64,000 nucleotides of DNA from Seohaeicola_A nanhaiensis (GCF_042654245.1 NZ_JBHSGI010000002.1:434001-498000); one strand, 5' to 3'. Positions 35,480-44,017 are shown, counted from the stretch's first letter. Numbers and translations: made by a program. The notes: generated by a model from the letters alone, not told the origin.

Positions 35480-36632
35480 GGTCCCAGATCCGTGTCATGC
35501 GCAGCAGGGCGTTGCGCGCCAGACCGCGGGTAATCTTGCCTGAATAACAGAGCAGAAACAGCAGCCCGGCCCCATCCGCCGCCGGCTGGATCAGCAGGTA
35601 ATGCCCGTCCATTTCAATCAGGGCCGGACCGTCCTCCGGGGCAACGGCGATACCGCCCTCGGCAAGAGGCCGTGCCCAGAGGTCGCGGCACAGCGCGGCG
35701 GTGGATTCGGCCAGGCCGGAGCCTCCGGCCAGGCGATTGAGGCCAGCGTCGTGGGCGATGCCCGCCGAAAGTAGCCCGTTCATCCCGCCGGCCATTTCGC
35801 GCAGTTCGCGCAATGTGGCTGAATGGGGGGCGGCCGCGTCCGGATCAGTGGCGGGTTCGGTCGGCAGGGCTGTGGCCGGGCGACGGCGCGGCGCGGGCAA
35901 ATCGAGCCGGCCGGGAATAGCGGCGATTTCACCTGCAAATTCGCCGATCACGCCACAGAGCTCGCGCCCGCCCGAACGTTCGAAGGCGAGGTCGGACTCG
36001 GTCGAGGCACCGATAAGTTTCCGGGCCGCACGCAGGAAGACGATGTCATCGAAGAATTCGTAGGTTTCGGCAACGAGGCGCCTGTGAATGCGGCGCAGAT
36101 CGTCGCGGGATTTGATGTTGTCGCTGCGGGTCACGACCAGCGTGGCACGCTGATGCAGAGAGCGAGGCATACGAGCCACGAGAGTGCGTTCGCTGAGCCG
36201 CCACGCCTGGCTGGCGATGGTGGTCCAGACCAGCAGGTCCGCATTGGCGAGCAGCGTCTGCGTCGGCGGCGGAATCATTCCGTCTTCCGGCAAGGACACC
36301 TCGATCAGTTCGAGACCGGCCAGTTGCGGCGCATTGACCACAATCTCGCAGGACAGGGCATGAACAAGATCGGGACAGCGGTCGATACGGTCGTAGAGCT
36401 CGCTTTCGCCGGTGTCGAAATTGACCAGCGCGTGCGGCTTGCTGCCGTGGCGGATGTGGAAGACCGGGCGATGATCCTGACCGAACAGGTCGGGAGTGAC
36501 GACCTGGCGCACCATCGCGTTGATCACGCTGGACTTGCCCGAATTCACTTCGCCGCAGACCGCAACTCGCACCGGCCGGCGAGCGGATGGCTCGACCTTC
36601 AGGGAGGTGAGATTCAGCGTCCGGGCATTCAT
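35469..36632 (-). CDS. small GTPase-like protein with degenerate G3 and extra C-terminal domain, 387 aa
   Basis: A P-loop GTPase-fold protein: G1 GEVNSGKSS (27-35), a Thr-rich switch region, and a G4-like TRSD (168-171). At the G3 position the paralogue has DTPG, but this protein reads EVSL (111-114), so the catalytic Asp/Gly are missing and hydrolysis is probably impaired. The paralogy with the small GTPase at 38797-39603 is clear from (N/S)QAWR-x-SE (142-148 here). After a Pro/Ala-rich linker (about 245-275), a C-terminal region (275-387) has an LREMAGGMNGLLSAGIAHD and EMDGHYLLIQPAADGAGLLFLL layout reminiscent of Roadblock/LC7 domains (inference). I chose ATG 36632, 10 bp after the upstream gene. 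Last of the four-gene operon. Confidence 0.75.
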   Translation of the reverse strand: MNARTLNLTSLKVEPSARRPVRVAVCGEVNSGKSSVINAMVRQVVTPDLFGQDHRPVFHIRHGSKPHALVNFDTGESELYDRIDRCPDLVHALSCEIVVNAPQLAGLELIEVSLPEDGMIPPPTQTLLANADLLVWTTIASQAWRLSERTLVARMPRSLHQRATLVVTRSDNIKSRDDLRRIHRRLVAETYEFFDDIVFLRAARKLIGASTESDLAFERSGGRELCGVIGEFAGEIAAIPGRLDLPAPRRRPATALPTEPATDPDAAAPHSATLRELREMAGGMNGLLSAGIAHDAGLNRLAGGSGLAESTAALCRDLWARPLAEGGIAVAPEDGPALIEMDGHYLLIQPAADGAGLLFLLCYSGKITRGLARNALLRMTRIWDRRR

Positions 36633-36642
36633 GCTTTTGTCC

Positions 36643-38763
36643 TCAGGCCGCGCGCGACAGGGTGGTGCGACACAGCGTGTTGTCATTTACAGCAAGATAT
36701 TGGATGCGCCGCTCGAGGACCTCAAGCTGTCCGTGCAAACGATGCACCATCCGGCGCAATTCTTCCGGATCGCGGGCGATCTGCTCCATTCTTGCCTTGT
36801 CAGAGCGCAGACGGCGGCTGCGTTCCTCCGTCGCGCCTTCAATCATGCGTCGGATCACCTGCATCCGATTCTGTCCGGCAACCGCACGTGCGGCAAGCGC
36901 CTCGCTGAAGGCGGTGACAATCGTCTGGATCGCCGGTCGCAGGTCGGCCGCGGTGATCTGGCGCAGGGCATCCATGGTCTTGGCCAGGTCGATTTCGCGG
37001 CGGCGCCAGAAGGCCCAGGTGCGGGCGGTGATCAGGCCGAGGTCGATGCGCTTGCGCGCGAGGGTCAGTGTCGAGGCGAAATCGTCCCCGGGAAGACCCT
37101 CCATCGTGATGCCATCGGTTTCGGACTCGAACGCGCCGGCTGCGGCAGCCTTGGTGCCGGCGAGCCCGTTGTCCAGCACTTTGTCGATCTCGGCCCGGGC
37201 AGCGGCATAGCGGGCGGTGATGGCTTCCTCCAAGTGGGCGCGCAGGGGCAGAAGGTCGATTTCCATTCGGGTTGGCGGTGCTCCGGCGGTGGCACTTTCC
37301 GACAGCCGCGTCGCAATATGCTCCTGCTGTTCGCCGATGAAGTCGGCAATTGCCTTGTCCAGTGCGGAAGTGAGAGCGGTTGTGGACCGGCTCATGATCC
37401 CGTCGATCTCTTTTACCGCGGTGGCGCAGGCAGCTTCCACCTTCGTGGCTATGCCTTCCAGCTGTTCAAGTTCGCGCTCCAGCGCATTGAAGGCGGCCTG
37501 CGCGTTGTTCGCGCTCATCCGCTCGACCTGCATCTGGATCGAGTCGCGTTCGCGCCGGGTCGCGGATTGCAGCGCGGCGATTTCGGCGCGGGCGTCCTCG
37601 ACCAGTTGCGCGATCTGCTGGCTGCCGATGCCGTGGTCGATCACCATAGACAGCGTGCGCTTCACATCCTCGAGCCCCGAAGCCAGCAGAAAGCGTTCGC
37701 GTTCGGTCGCCGGGACAAAGCCGTAGGCGCTGTGCAGGTACGAATGCAGGTGTTCGTCGTCGAGCGCCTCGCGCATCAACGCGGCCTCATCGTCGCCGCG
37801 CAGGGCCAGGTCGGCGAACCAGGCGCTGCCCGCGTGAATGGTGAACTCGACATCAGGAATGGCTGCTTGCAACCGGCGGGAGACATCCCCCACCACACGC
37901 TGAACATCGGTGTCGAAATCGTCGAGCTCGTCGATGCGGTTAATGAAGACGATCACGTCCTTGTCGTCCTGCTGGGCGAGGATCCGCATTAGGGCCACGT
38001 CAACCTCGGTCAGCGCCTGATGGGCGGAGAGGACCACAATGAACACATCCGACTTGTCGAGGCTGCGACAGGTGAATTCGTCGCGGACGAGAAAGGGATC
38101 GTTGACCCCGGGCGTGTCGGTAAGAACCGTCGGCACGGCAAACTCGGGACGGCGGAAGTAGAGATTTGCGACGCGGGTGATCGCCGCATAGCGGCCCGGT
38201 TCGGAACGGCCGCCCGGGCCTTCGTCTCCGTGACCCGCGCAGACATAGCGCTGCAGCAGCTCGGGCGTCAGAACGTCATAATCGTGGTGAGTTCCCAGCA
38301 GCGTCTGGTAATAGGCGCCAAGCCGTTCCTGCGCGCGGGTCTTCATGGCCTCGGTCTGTGCGCGCAGAAGATCGGCATCGAATCCGGGAAGCAGCTGTTC
38401 GGTCAGGCGACGCACTTCGGACCCACCGTTGACGATCTCGTCCCAGGCGGTTTCGTCGAAGAACTCGAAACGTGCACCGGTTTCGGGATCGCCCGCCAGA
38501 TTGATGCGGAGGTTGGTCACAACAGACGTCCAGGGATTGACGTCAGACGGCAGGAAATCCTGTTGTCCGAGGAAGGCGTTGAGAAAGCTCGACTTACCGG
38601 CCTTGACCTGGCCGATCACCGCGACACGTGCCGCCCAGTTGTCGAGGCGCACGCGCAGTTGCGCGAAGGTGTCGCGCGCCGGGCGGCCTGCAACGCCTTC
38701 GATGCTCAGCAGCGTGTCGCGAAGGGCGTCGATTTCCTTGCGTTGGCTTCTGGCGATCTGCAT
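36643..38763 (-). CDS. dynamin-like GTPase, 706 aa (second of the locus)
   Basis: A large GTPase of the bacterial dynamin-like class. The G domain has G1 GQVKAGKSS (51-59), G2 Thr in NPWTSVVT (76-83), G3 DTPGVND (216-222) and G4 NRID (275-278). Beyond about residue 390 the protein is almost all alpha-helix with long charged heptad-like stretches (390-530 and 590-700), fitting a dynamin stalk. WAFWRRRE (583-590) is an aromatic/basic patch that could insert in a membrane. No TM helix or signal peptide. It lies 33 bp after the first small GTPase gene and 10 bp before the second. Nearest named relatives by architecture are LeoA/CrfC-type proteins. Confidence 0.85.
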   Translation of the reverse strand: MQIARSQRKEIDALRDTLLSIEGVAGRPARDTFAQLRVRLDNWAARVAVIGQVKAGKSSFLNAFLGQQDFLPSDVNPWTSVVTNLRINLAGDPETGARFEFFDETAWDEIVNGGSEVRRLTEQLLPGFDADLLRAQTEAMKTRAQERLGAYYQTLLGTHHDYDVLTPELLQRYVCAGHGDEGPGGRSEPGRYAAITRVANLYFRRPEFAVPTVLTDTPGVNDPFLVRDEFTCRSLDKSDVFIVVLSAHQALTEVDVALMRILAQQDDKDVIVFINRIDELDDFDTDVQRVVGDVSRRLQAAIPDVEFTIHAGSAWFADLALRGDDEAALMREALDDEHLHSYLHSAYGFVPATERERFLLASGLEDVKRTLSMVIDHGIGSQQIAQLVEDARAEIAALQSATRRERDSIQMQVERMSANNAQAAFNALERELEQLEGIATKVEAACATAVKEIDGIMSRSTTALTSALDKAIADFIGEQQEHIATRLSESATAGAPPTRMEIDLLPLRAHLEEAITARYAAARAEIDKVLDNGLAGTKAAAAGAFESETDGITMEGLPGDDFASTLTLARKRIDLGLITARTWAFWRRREIDLAKTMDALRQITAADLRPAIQTIVTAFSEALAARAVAGQNRMQVIRRMIEGATEERSRRLRSDKARMEQIARDPEELRRMVHRLHGQLEVLERRIQYLAVNDNTLCRTTLSRAA

Positions 38764-38796
38764 TGGCGCTCTCCGATCCGGCAGCGGGTCGAGTTC

Positions 38797-39603
38797 TCAG
38801 GGCACGCGACGGGCGGATGGACTGGCGCCATCGCCTGCCGGCATCAGACGGCGCGGCACGATGACCTTGCCACGTGGACGCCGGGTTGAGCGGGCCGAGG
38901 ACAGAACCTCGGGGAGAATCCGGTCCGGATTGAAGTCGGGTGCAGCGATTCCCCCCAGCGTAGTCAAGTTCCGCGCCATGTCCACCAGACGCGCGGCGAA
39001 GTCGGCGACCTGGGCGGAGTCGAGCGCTGAGACCATCTCTATATGCTGAAAAAACCCGCCCGCCTCGCGTTCGACCCTACGACGCACCTTGGCACGTGCC
39101 ATATCGTCCGGGATCAGGTCGGCATGGGTCAGAACCATCACGCTGATTCCGCACAGATGGTCGGGCATTTCCTCCCATACGGCCTTCTCGCTTTGCCGCC
39201 AGGCCTGGTTCGCGTTGGAACACCAGACGACCATATCGGCGTAGGGGATCATCCGCTCCCAGCATTCCGGGGGGATGTTTGGGTCGGAGTTGCCGGGGGT
39301 GTCTATCAAATCCATATGGTCTAGCGCCGGAGACCGGGTTTGAAGCACGCAGAAGCGAGTCGTCATCACGTCGATCGCGTCGAAATCGGTCAATTCATGC
39401 CAGGACCCTGAGACGTCAAGGCGCAGCGGGTCGCCATCGCCTGATGAAAGCCACATCGGCGGAAGCGAGGTGGACACCACATGTGAGGGTAGGATGGTTT
39501 GCCCCAGAATGCCGTTCAGCAGCCGCGTTTTACCGGCACTGAATTCACCTGCGATGACAATTCGCGGACGCCTTGTCGTGTCCGAGGAGTTCTTGTCGTT
39601 CAC
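38797..39603 (-). CDS. small GTPase paired with dynamin-like protein, 268 aa
   Basis: A P-loop GTPase with G1 GEFSAGKTR (19-27), a switch I Thr/Ser run (HVVSTS), intact G3 DTPGNSD (101-107) and G4-like THAD (159-162), then a QAWRQSE motif (133-139) shared with its paralogue at 35469-36632. The C-terminal 50 residues are basic and disordered-looking. The start is GTG at 39603, overlapping the upstream dynamin gene stop (GTGA) with AGGAG 8 bp away; a TTG further up (39624) is less likely. The overlap implies coupled synthesis with its large partner. Confidence 0.8.
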   Translation of the reverse strand: MNDKNSSDTTRRPRIVIAGEFSAGKTRLLNGILGQTILPSHVVSTSLPPMWLSSGDGDPLRLDVSGSWHELTDFDAIDVMTTRFCVLQTRSPALDHMDLIDTPGNSDPNIPPECWERMIPYADMVVWCSNANQAWRQSEKAVWEEMPDHLCGISVMVLTHADLIPDDMARAKVRRRVEREAGGFFQHIEMVSALDSAQVADFAARLVDMARNLTTLGGIAAPDFNPDRILPEVLSSARSTRRPRGKVIVPRRLMPAGDGASPSARRVP

Positions 39604-41570
39604 GCCACCTTCTCCTGCTCGCAAGAGCCGCTCCTCCTGCCCGCCCGGTCGAATTCCTGCTTTTCGCGAACACAGCCGACGATGGTCTCGATAAAGCGGT
39701 CCTCGTCCTTCAGGAACTTTTCGAGGATATCACGATTCTGCTCGATATACGGATCGAAGTGGCGTGAAAGAAGATCCGCGATCAGCGTTTCGATTTCGGC
39801 GCGTATCGCCGCCTCATAGCGACGGGACGGGCTGTTGAGGCTCCCGATCCGCCAGAAGCGGCGCCACCAGCTGGAATTCAGGTCGAGCGACAGGGTGCGG
39901 GCCAAGGCCGTTGGCGCGGCGGGCGGCGGCGGCAACGGGAGATCGATATCCTCGTGATGCGCAGCAAGGGCGAAATGGTCTTCCAGAAAATCGCTGACAT
40001 CGCGCAGGGCGTCATCCAGCCCCTGCACTGTGCCTTTCCTGAGCAATCTGCAAGCGGCAAGGAAGGCGCTGCGCATCCTCATGCGCAGGCTGATCGCCTC
40101 GTATGTCCAAGTATCGCAGGCGCCGACGGTCTTAAGATGAGCGTCCAGCGCGGAAAGTGCCGAGTCGACAAAGCTCTCGCCCGCTCGGACAAGCCGGTCG
40201 GACAACTGCCGCCGGCGTTCGTCAGCCATGCCTTCGAAACGGACCAACGCTGCGCAGCGGATGGCATCGCGTTGACCGTTCACGTCGACCAGCGCGGCGG
40301 CCGGGCCCGCCGACCGGGCAGCGACCTGATTGACCGTGTCGATCATCCTGGCGAGGTTCTCGATGTCGGCCGCCAGTTGGTCGAGCAGCATCTGCCCAGG
40401 CCCCTCGACAATGCGGGTGGAGATGGCGCGGTGCAGGTCGCCGACGCCCGAGGCGTCAAAGGCCACCTGGCGCAGCGTCACGGGATCGTCCAGTTCGCCT
40501 GCACCGGCATCGACCCATTTCTCAAGTGCGCCGCGACTGGCCGGCATCATGGTTCCGCAGGTGTCGCCGATCGCACATGTCGCCCAATAACCGGAGCCGA
40601 CCAGGATGTCGATCTTGTCCGAGACACCCGCCTTTTTCAGGGTCTGACGGATACTGGCGCGAATCTCACGCGTGTCTTCGACGGGATCAGCAAGCGCATC
40701 GATGCGGTTTACAAAGATCACCACCTCGCGCGCCTCGACGTTGCAGATGATCCGCAACAACGCCATGTCCATCGTGGACAGAGCCTGATGCGCCGAGAGA
40801 ACCACGATGCAGACCCGACTGTCGGAGATGGCGTTCAGGGTGATCTGCTCGCGCATCATGAAGGTGTCATTCACGCCGGGCGTGTCGCGCAGACAGAGAC
40901 CGGTCGGATAGCTGGGGATATCGACAAAGATGTCGGCGAGCTTGGTGACATCGGCGTAAACTCCTTCGCCGAGCGCCTGATCATCCGGATCGCCGTAGCA
41001 GATATACCTGTCGATGATCTTCTTTTCGACGGTCTCGAACGCGTGACTGCTGCCCAGAAGGCGGGCGAAATCATCACCCAGCCGCGCCTCGGTCGTCTGC
41101 TTCATCTTCATGACCTGCGCGCGAACCGCCGCCGCTTCGGTCTCGAAGCCGGCGCGATGGGCCATTTCTCCGAGGCGACCACCGGTGTCGACGAGCCGGT
41201 CCCATTCGAGTTCGTCGAAAAATCGGAACAAGGCCCGGGTATTTGGCGGGCGACGGCGTGAATTAAGGTGAATGGCGGTGATCACCGAGGTCCAGGGATT
41301 GACGTCCGACGGCAGCAGATCGGTTTCGCCGATCAGCGCGTTCAGAAGCGTGCTTTTCCCGGCCTTCACCTGGCCAATGATGCTGACTGCAGGTTCGAAG
41401 GAGAGGATCTGATCCTGAAGCTCTTCGACCGCGGTCTGCACGAAGGGCAACGGGTTTTCGGCCAGCACGGCGGCAGCTTTTTCGGCGCGCTGCAACCGGC
41501 GCCAGAAGCTGTCGAGTTCGGCAAAGCCGCCGGTTCGAAAAAGGGAAAATGTGCCGTTGTCGGTGTTCAT
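39600..41570 (-). CDS. dynamin-like GTPase, 656 aa (first of the locus)
   Basis: The leading large GTPase of the cluster. G1 GQVKAGKST (66-74), G2 in SDVNPWTSVIT (88-98), G3 DTPGVND (229-235) and G4 NRID (288-291) are all intact. The shared segment HQALSTMDMALLRI (261-274) matches HQALTEVDVALMRI in the second large protein, confirming paralogy. The remainder is helical, with WWRRFWR (568-574) near the C-terminal third as a possible membrane-contact patch. No TM helix. It probably heads the operon, with a 310-bp upstream gap holding inverted repeats and a possible leader peptide. Membrane remodelling is the general role of the family; the specific job is unknown. Confidence 0.85.
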   Translation of the reverse strand: MNTDNGTFSLFRTGGFAELDSFWRRLQRAEKAAAVLAENPLPFVQTAVEELQDQILSFEPAVSIIGQVKAGKSTLLNALIGETDLLPSDVNPWTSVITAIHLNSRRRPPNTRALFRFFDELEWDRLVDTGGRLGEMAHRAGFETEAAAVRAQVMKMKQTTEARLGDDFARLLGSSHAFETVEKKIIDRYICYGDPDDQALGEGVYADVTKLADIFVDIPSYPTGLCLRDTPGVNDTFMMREQITLNAISDSRVCIVVLSAHQALSTMDMALLRIICNVEAREVVIFVNRIDALADPVEDTREIRASIRQTLKKAGVSDKIDILVGSGYWATCAIGDTCGTMMPASRGALEKWVDAGAGELDDPVTLRQVAFDASGVGDLHRAISTRIVEGPGQMLLDQLAADIENLARMIDTVNQVAARSAGPAAALVDVNGQRDAIRCAALVRFEGMADERRRQLSDRLVRAGESFVDSALSALDAHLKTVGACDTWTYEAISLRMRMRSAFLAACRLLRKGTVQGLDDALRDVSDFLEDHFALAAHHEDIDLPLPPPPAAPTALARTLSLDLNSSWWRRFWRIGSLNSPSRRYEAAIRAEIETLIADLLSRHFDPYIEQNRDILEKFLKDEDRFIETIVGCVREKQEFDRAGRRSGSCEQEKVA

Positions 41571-41881
41571 GAGGTGTGCTGCTCGGGGTCAGAAATACGC
41601 CAGCGCCGGGGGTCACGGAACCGCGGCGGGGTGCCAATCAGGCGACGCGGGCCTTGTTCATCCCAAGACCTCGGCGGGCAAGGTCCGTTGGATCGATGCG
41701 CATGTCCTGCCTCTCCACGGGTTTGAATGGCGAGATGAAAGCGTCAGAACCTGCCCAAACTAAGGCGCAATTTTGGAAAATTCTATTGATTGCGCGGCGC
41801 GCCGTCTTGCATCCGCGCGCTGATCAGCAAGCGCGCGGATGATTTGTTTTTCCGCTTCGGTTCGGCCGAGGGCCGGGACCG
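41571..41881 (-). promoter_or_regulatory. upstream region of the dynamin/GTPase operon
   Basis: This 311-bp gap should carry the operon promoter. Two symmetric elements stand out: AATTTT-GG-AAAATT at 41769-41782 (perfect, 2-bp spacer) and ATCCGCGCGC/GCGCGCGGAT at 41811-41820 and 41831-41840. Only the second has a T-rich tail, and that is on the plus strand. The first is a plausible repressor site in an AT-rich stretch. Confidence 0.45.
41638..41703 (-). CDS. possible 21-aa leader peptide
   Basis: An ATG preceded by GGAGAGGCAGGA opens a short frame, MRIDPTDLARRGLGMNKARVA, ending 67 bp before the first dynamin gene. Good ribosome-site spacing is the main evidence; length is too short for family assignment. 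It could be a regulatory leader or chance. Confidence 0.3.
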   Translation of the reverse strand: MRIDPTDLARRGLGMNKARVA

Positions 41882-42976
41882 TCAGAGAAGAAGCAGGAAG
41901 GGATGGTCGATGCGGTTCTGCCGGTAGAGCGCCTCGCGGATGCGGTCACGGGCGACTCCCATGCGCATGTAACGCACCAGCTTGTCCATCACCGGCCAGA
42001 AGGCACCATAGTCGCGCGCCAGCTTTCGCACGAGGAAACGGGCCTTGTAATCCTCGACGGCAACCTCGGCGAGACGGGTCCAGGGGACGGTCAGAAGGAC
42101 GGCGAAGAAATCCGCCTCGAGATCGAGTGTGTCGGCGCTGTCATAACCGCCGACCGTGACGGCCTCGCGCGCATCGCCCATTTCGAGAGAGGCAAGGCGG
42201 TGCGGCGGCAGGAACCCTTCCCCCTGCGCGATATAGGCGCCATGCAGGATATGATGGGCGTATTCGTGAAGCAGGACGTGGCTGGCCACGTTCCGGCAGC
42301 CGGCGGCGCAATCGGTCCAGAAGCCGGCATTGACGTGAAGGATATGGCCATCGACCGTCTGTGCAATCGCTGCGCCCGAGTCGGGCGCGAAGAGCGGCAT
42401 TTCAGTTACCAGTTCGATCTCGAGCCGGGGATCGCGCTCGAACTCGTCTTCGAGGAAGGCGGTGGCCGATAGCCGTTCTTCCGGACGGACGTGGCGGGCG
42501 CGGACCTCCTCGGAGAGCAGCACCAGTTCGGCGAGCCGGGCCGGGGTCAGTCGCGGCCGCAAGGGCGCTGGTGGAGAATCTGCGCGGTCATCGCGGTGCC
42601 TGATGACGCGCGACTTTGCGGCGATCTCTTCCGCAACGATCCGGTTGATCTGCGCCTTGACCGCGTCGGAAAGCTCGTTGCCGTGCCGCGCCAGCAGAGC
42701 CATGAGGCGGTCATCGCCCAGATAACGGCGCGTTTCGACCCGTCGGCGATTTGAGTCCTCGGCCGCTGCGATCAGGGCCAGAGCCGGCGCGGCGCCGGGT
42801 TGAAGGCCAAGAACGCGAACATACCGGCCGACGATCTCGGAGCTGCAATGCGCGCGCATGTGCTCGAGATCTTCGACCTCCCCGACGCTTAATCCCACCA
42901 GTGCGGCGAATTCCTGCTCTGTCAGTCCCAGCTGCGCGCGGAACTGCGCAGCCGATTTACCAAATGTTGACAACAC
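41882..42976 (-). CDS. XRE-family regulator with ImmA/IrrE-like zinc peptidase domain, 364 aa
   Basis: The N-terminal 60 residues form a helix-turn-helix (FRAQLGLTEQEFAALVGLSVGEVEDLEH). After a helical linker, residues 145-364 contain an M78-type metallopeptidase centre: LLHEYAHHILH (H237, E238, H241) and a downstream Glu in DLEADFFAVLL (E287). Proteins of this type pair DNA binding with proteolysis or sensing, as in IrrE/DdrO and ICE-type regulators. The start is a GTG, with a TGTTG-A-CAACA palindrome over the start codon that could give autoregulation. It lies just upstream of the dynamin/GTPase operon on the same strand and is a candidate regulator of it (inference). Confidence 0.82.
   Translation of the reverse strand: MLSTFGKSAAQFRAQLGLTEQEFAALVGLSVGEVEDLEHMRAHCSSEIVGRYVRVLGLQPGAAPALALIAAAEDSNRRRVETRRYLGDDRLMALLARHGNELSDAVKAQINRIVAEEIAAKSRVIRHRDDRADSPPAPLRPRLTPARLAELVLLSEEVRARHVRPEERLSATAFLEDEFERDPRLEIELVTEMPLFAPDSGAAIAQTVDGHILHVNAGFWTDCAAGCRNVASHVLLHEYAHHILHGAYIAQGEGFLPPHRLASLEMGDAREAVTVGGYDSADTLDLEADFFAVLLTVPWTRLAEVAVEDYKARFLVRKLARDYGAFWPVMDKLVRYMRMGVARDRIREALYRQNRIDHPFLLLL
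42965..42975. promoter_or_regulatory. 11-bp palindrome at the start codon of the XRE/ImmA gene
   Basis: TGTTG-A-CAACA overlaps the first codons of the regulator gene. The position would suit autorepression; it could also be partly dictated by coding. Confidence 0.35.
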
Positions 42977-43321
42977 TTACACAAACCCTTCGAACACAAC
43001 GGATTGTTATCCGCCAAACACCCGAATCTCGGCCTGGCCTGTATCTCGCCTCGTTTCGGAATTTTGCCTGCCTGCTATATTTCAGGCTTTCTGGCACTGG
43101 ATTTCCGTTATCCAGCAGAGGGTTGAACATGACCTCTCATTTGTGGCCTTACCTCCTGCCGACAGGGTAGGACAAGGGTCTGGGGCAGACAAATAAATTC
43201 GCCACCGTTTTGCCACGATTGCGCCCTGTACGACGGCCTCCGCAACCTGCATCCCAGCCGCTGGGCATGGATTTTCGGCGATCGGATGCTAGGCTGTGGT
43301 GCAACCTAAAGGGAGAATACC
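42977..43321. other. divergent intergenic region XRE/ImmA and MBL genes
   Basis: 345 bp. It includes the upstream region of the regulator, and AAAGGGAG just before the MBL start. A 13-codon frame opens at 43129 but lacks a good ribosome site. No other structure seen. Confidence 0.5.
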
Positions 43322-44017
43322 ATGAAGATCATCTGGCTGGGACACGGCAGCTTCCGCATCGAATCGGGCGAAAAGGTCATCCTGATCGATCCCTGGCTGA
43401 CGGGAAATCCGGTGCTGTCCGAGGATCAGCATGATGCCGCCGTGAAGGACGCGACCACGATCCTGATGACCCACGCGCATTTCGATCATTCGGCCGATGT
43501 CGTGGCGCTCTCCAAGCGTCTGAAGGCACCTGTGGTAGGACAGTATGACGTCATGTCGTGGTGGGGCGAGACCCAGGGCATCGAAACCATCGGGATGAAC
43601 AAGGGCGGTACCGTTGATATCGGCGGAGGCATCCGCGTGAGCATGGTAAAGGCCGAGCATTCCTCGACCTTCGGCTCGCCCGATGGCCCGAGGGCCGGCG
43701 GAAGCGAGGTGGGCTTCATGCTGCGTCTGGAGGGGAAGACGGTCTATTTCAGCGGAGATACGGATATCATGGCCGACATGGCCTGGTTCGGGGAATACTA
43801 TAACCCCGATATCGGGATCCTGTCGGCAGGCGGCCATTTCACGATGGATATGGAAGCCGCCGCCTGGGCGGCGAAGAAATACTTCAACTTCAAGACAGTC
43901 ATCCCGGGCCACTACAAGACCTTCCCGATCCTGGCGCAGTCGGCCGAGGTGCTGCGCGACGGATTGCCGGGAGTCGATGTCGTGGAACCCCGCCTGATGG
44001 AGGCCATCGAGCTATAG
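43322..44017 (+). CDS. metal-dependent hydrolase, MBL fold (UPF0173 type), 231 aa
   Basis: A metallo-beta-lactamase-fold hydrolase. The metal motif is MTHAHFDHSAD (HxHxDH), the protein opens KIIWLGHGSFRIESGEKVILIDPWLTGNP, typical of UPF0173, and a further His/Asp pair is seen in VYFSGDTDI and VIPGHYKTFPIL. AAAGGGAG precedes the ATG. Such proteins are often single-gene units; the physiological substrate is unknown. Confidence 0.9.
   Translation: MKIIWLGHGSFRIESGEKVILIDPWLTGNPVLSEDQHDAAVKDATTILMTHAHFDHSADVVALSKRLKAPVVGQYDVMSWWGETQGIETIGMNKGGTVDIGGGIRVSMVKAEHSSTFGSPDGPRAGGSEVGFMLRLEGKTVYFSGDTDIMADMAWFGEYYNPDIGILSAGGHFTMDMEAAAWAAKKYFNFKTVIPGHYKTFPILAQSAEVLRDGLPGVDVVEPRLMEAIEL

Noticed and set aside
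39954..41261. Plus-strand open frame (435 codons) across the first dynamin gene
   Set aside because: Antisense shadow; the minus-strand frame has all GTPase motifs.
41811..41840. GC-rich inverted repeat as terminator of the XRE/ImmA gene
   Set aside because: On the minus strand no U-run follows; the T-rich side is on the plus strand, where no upstream gene exists. Kept only as a structural element.
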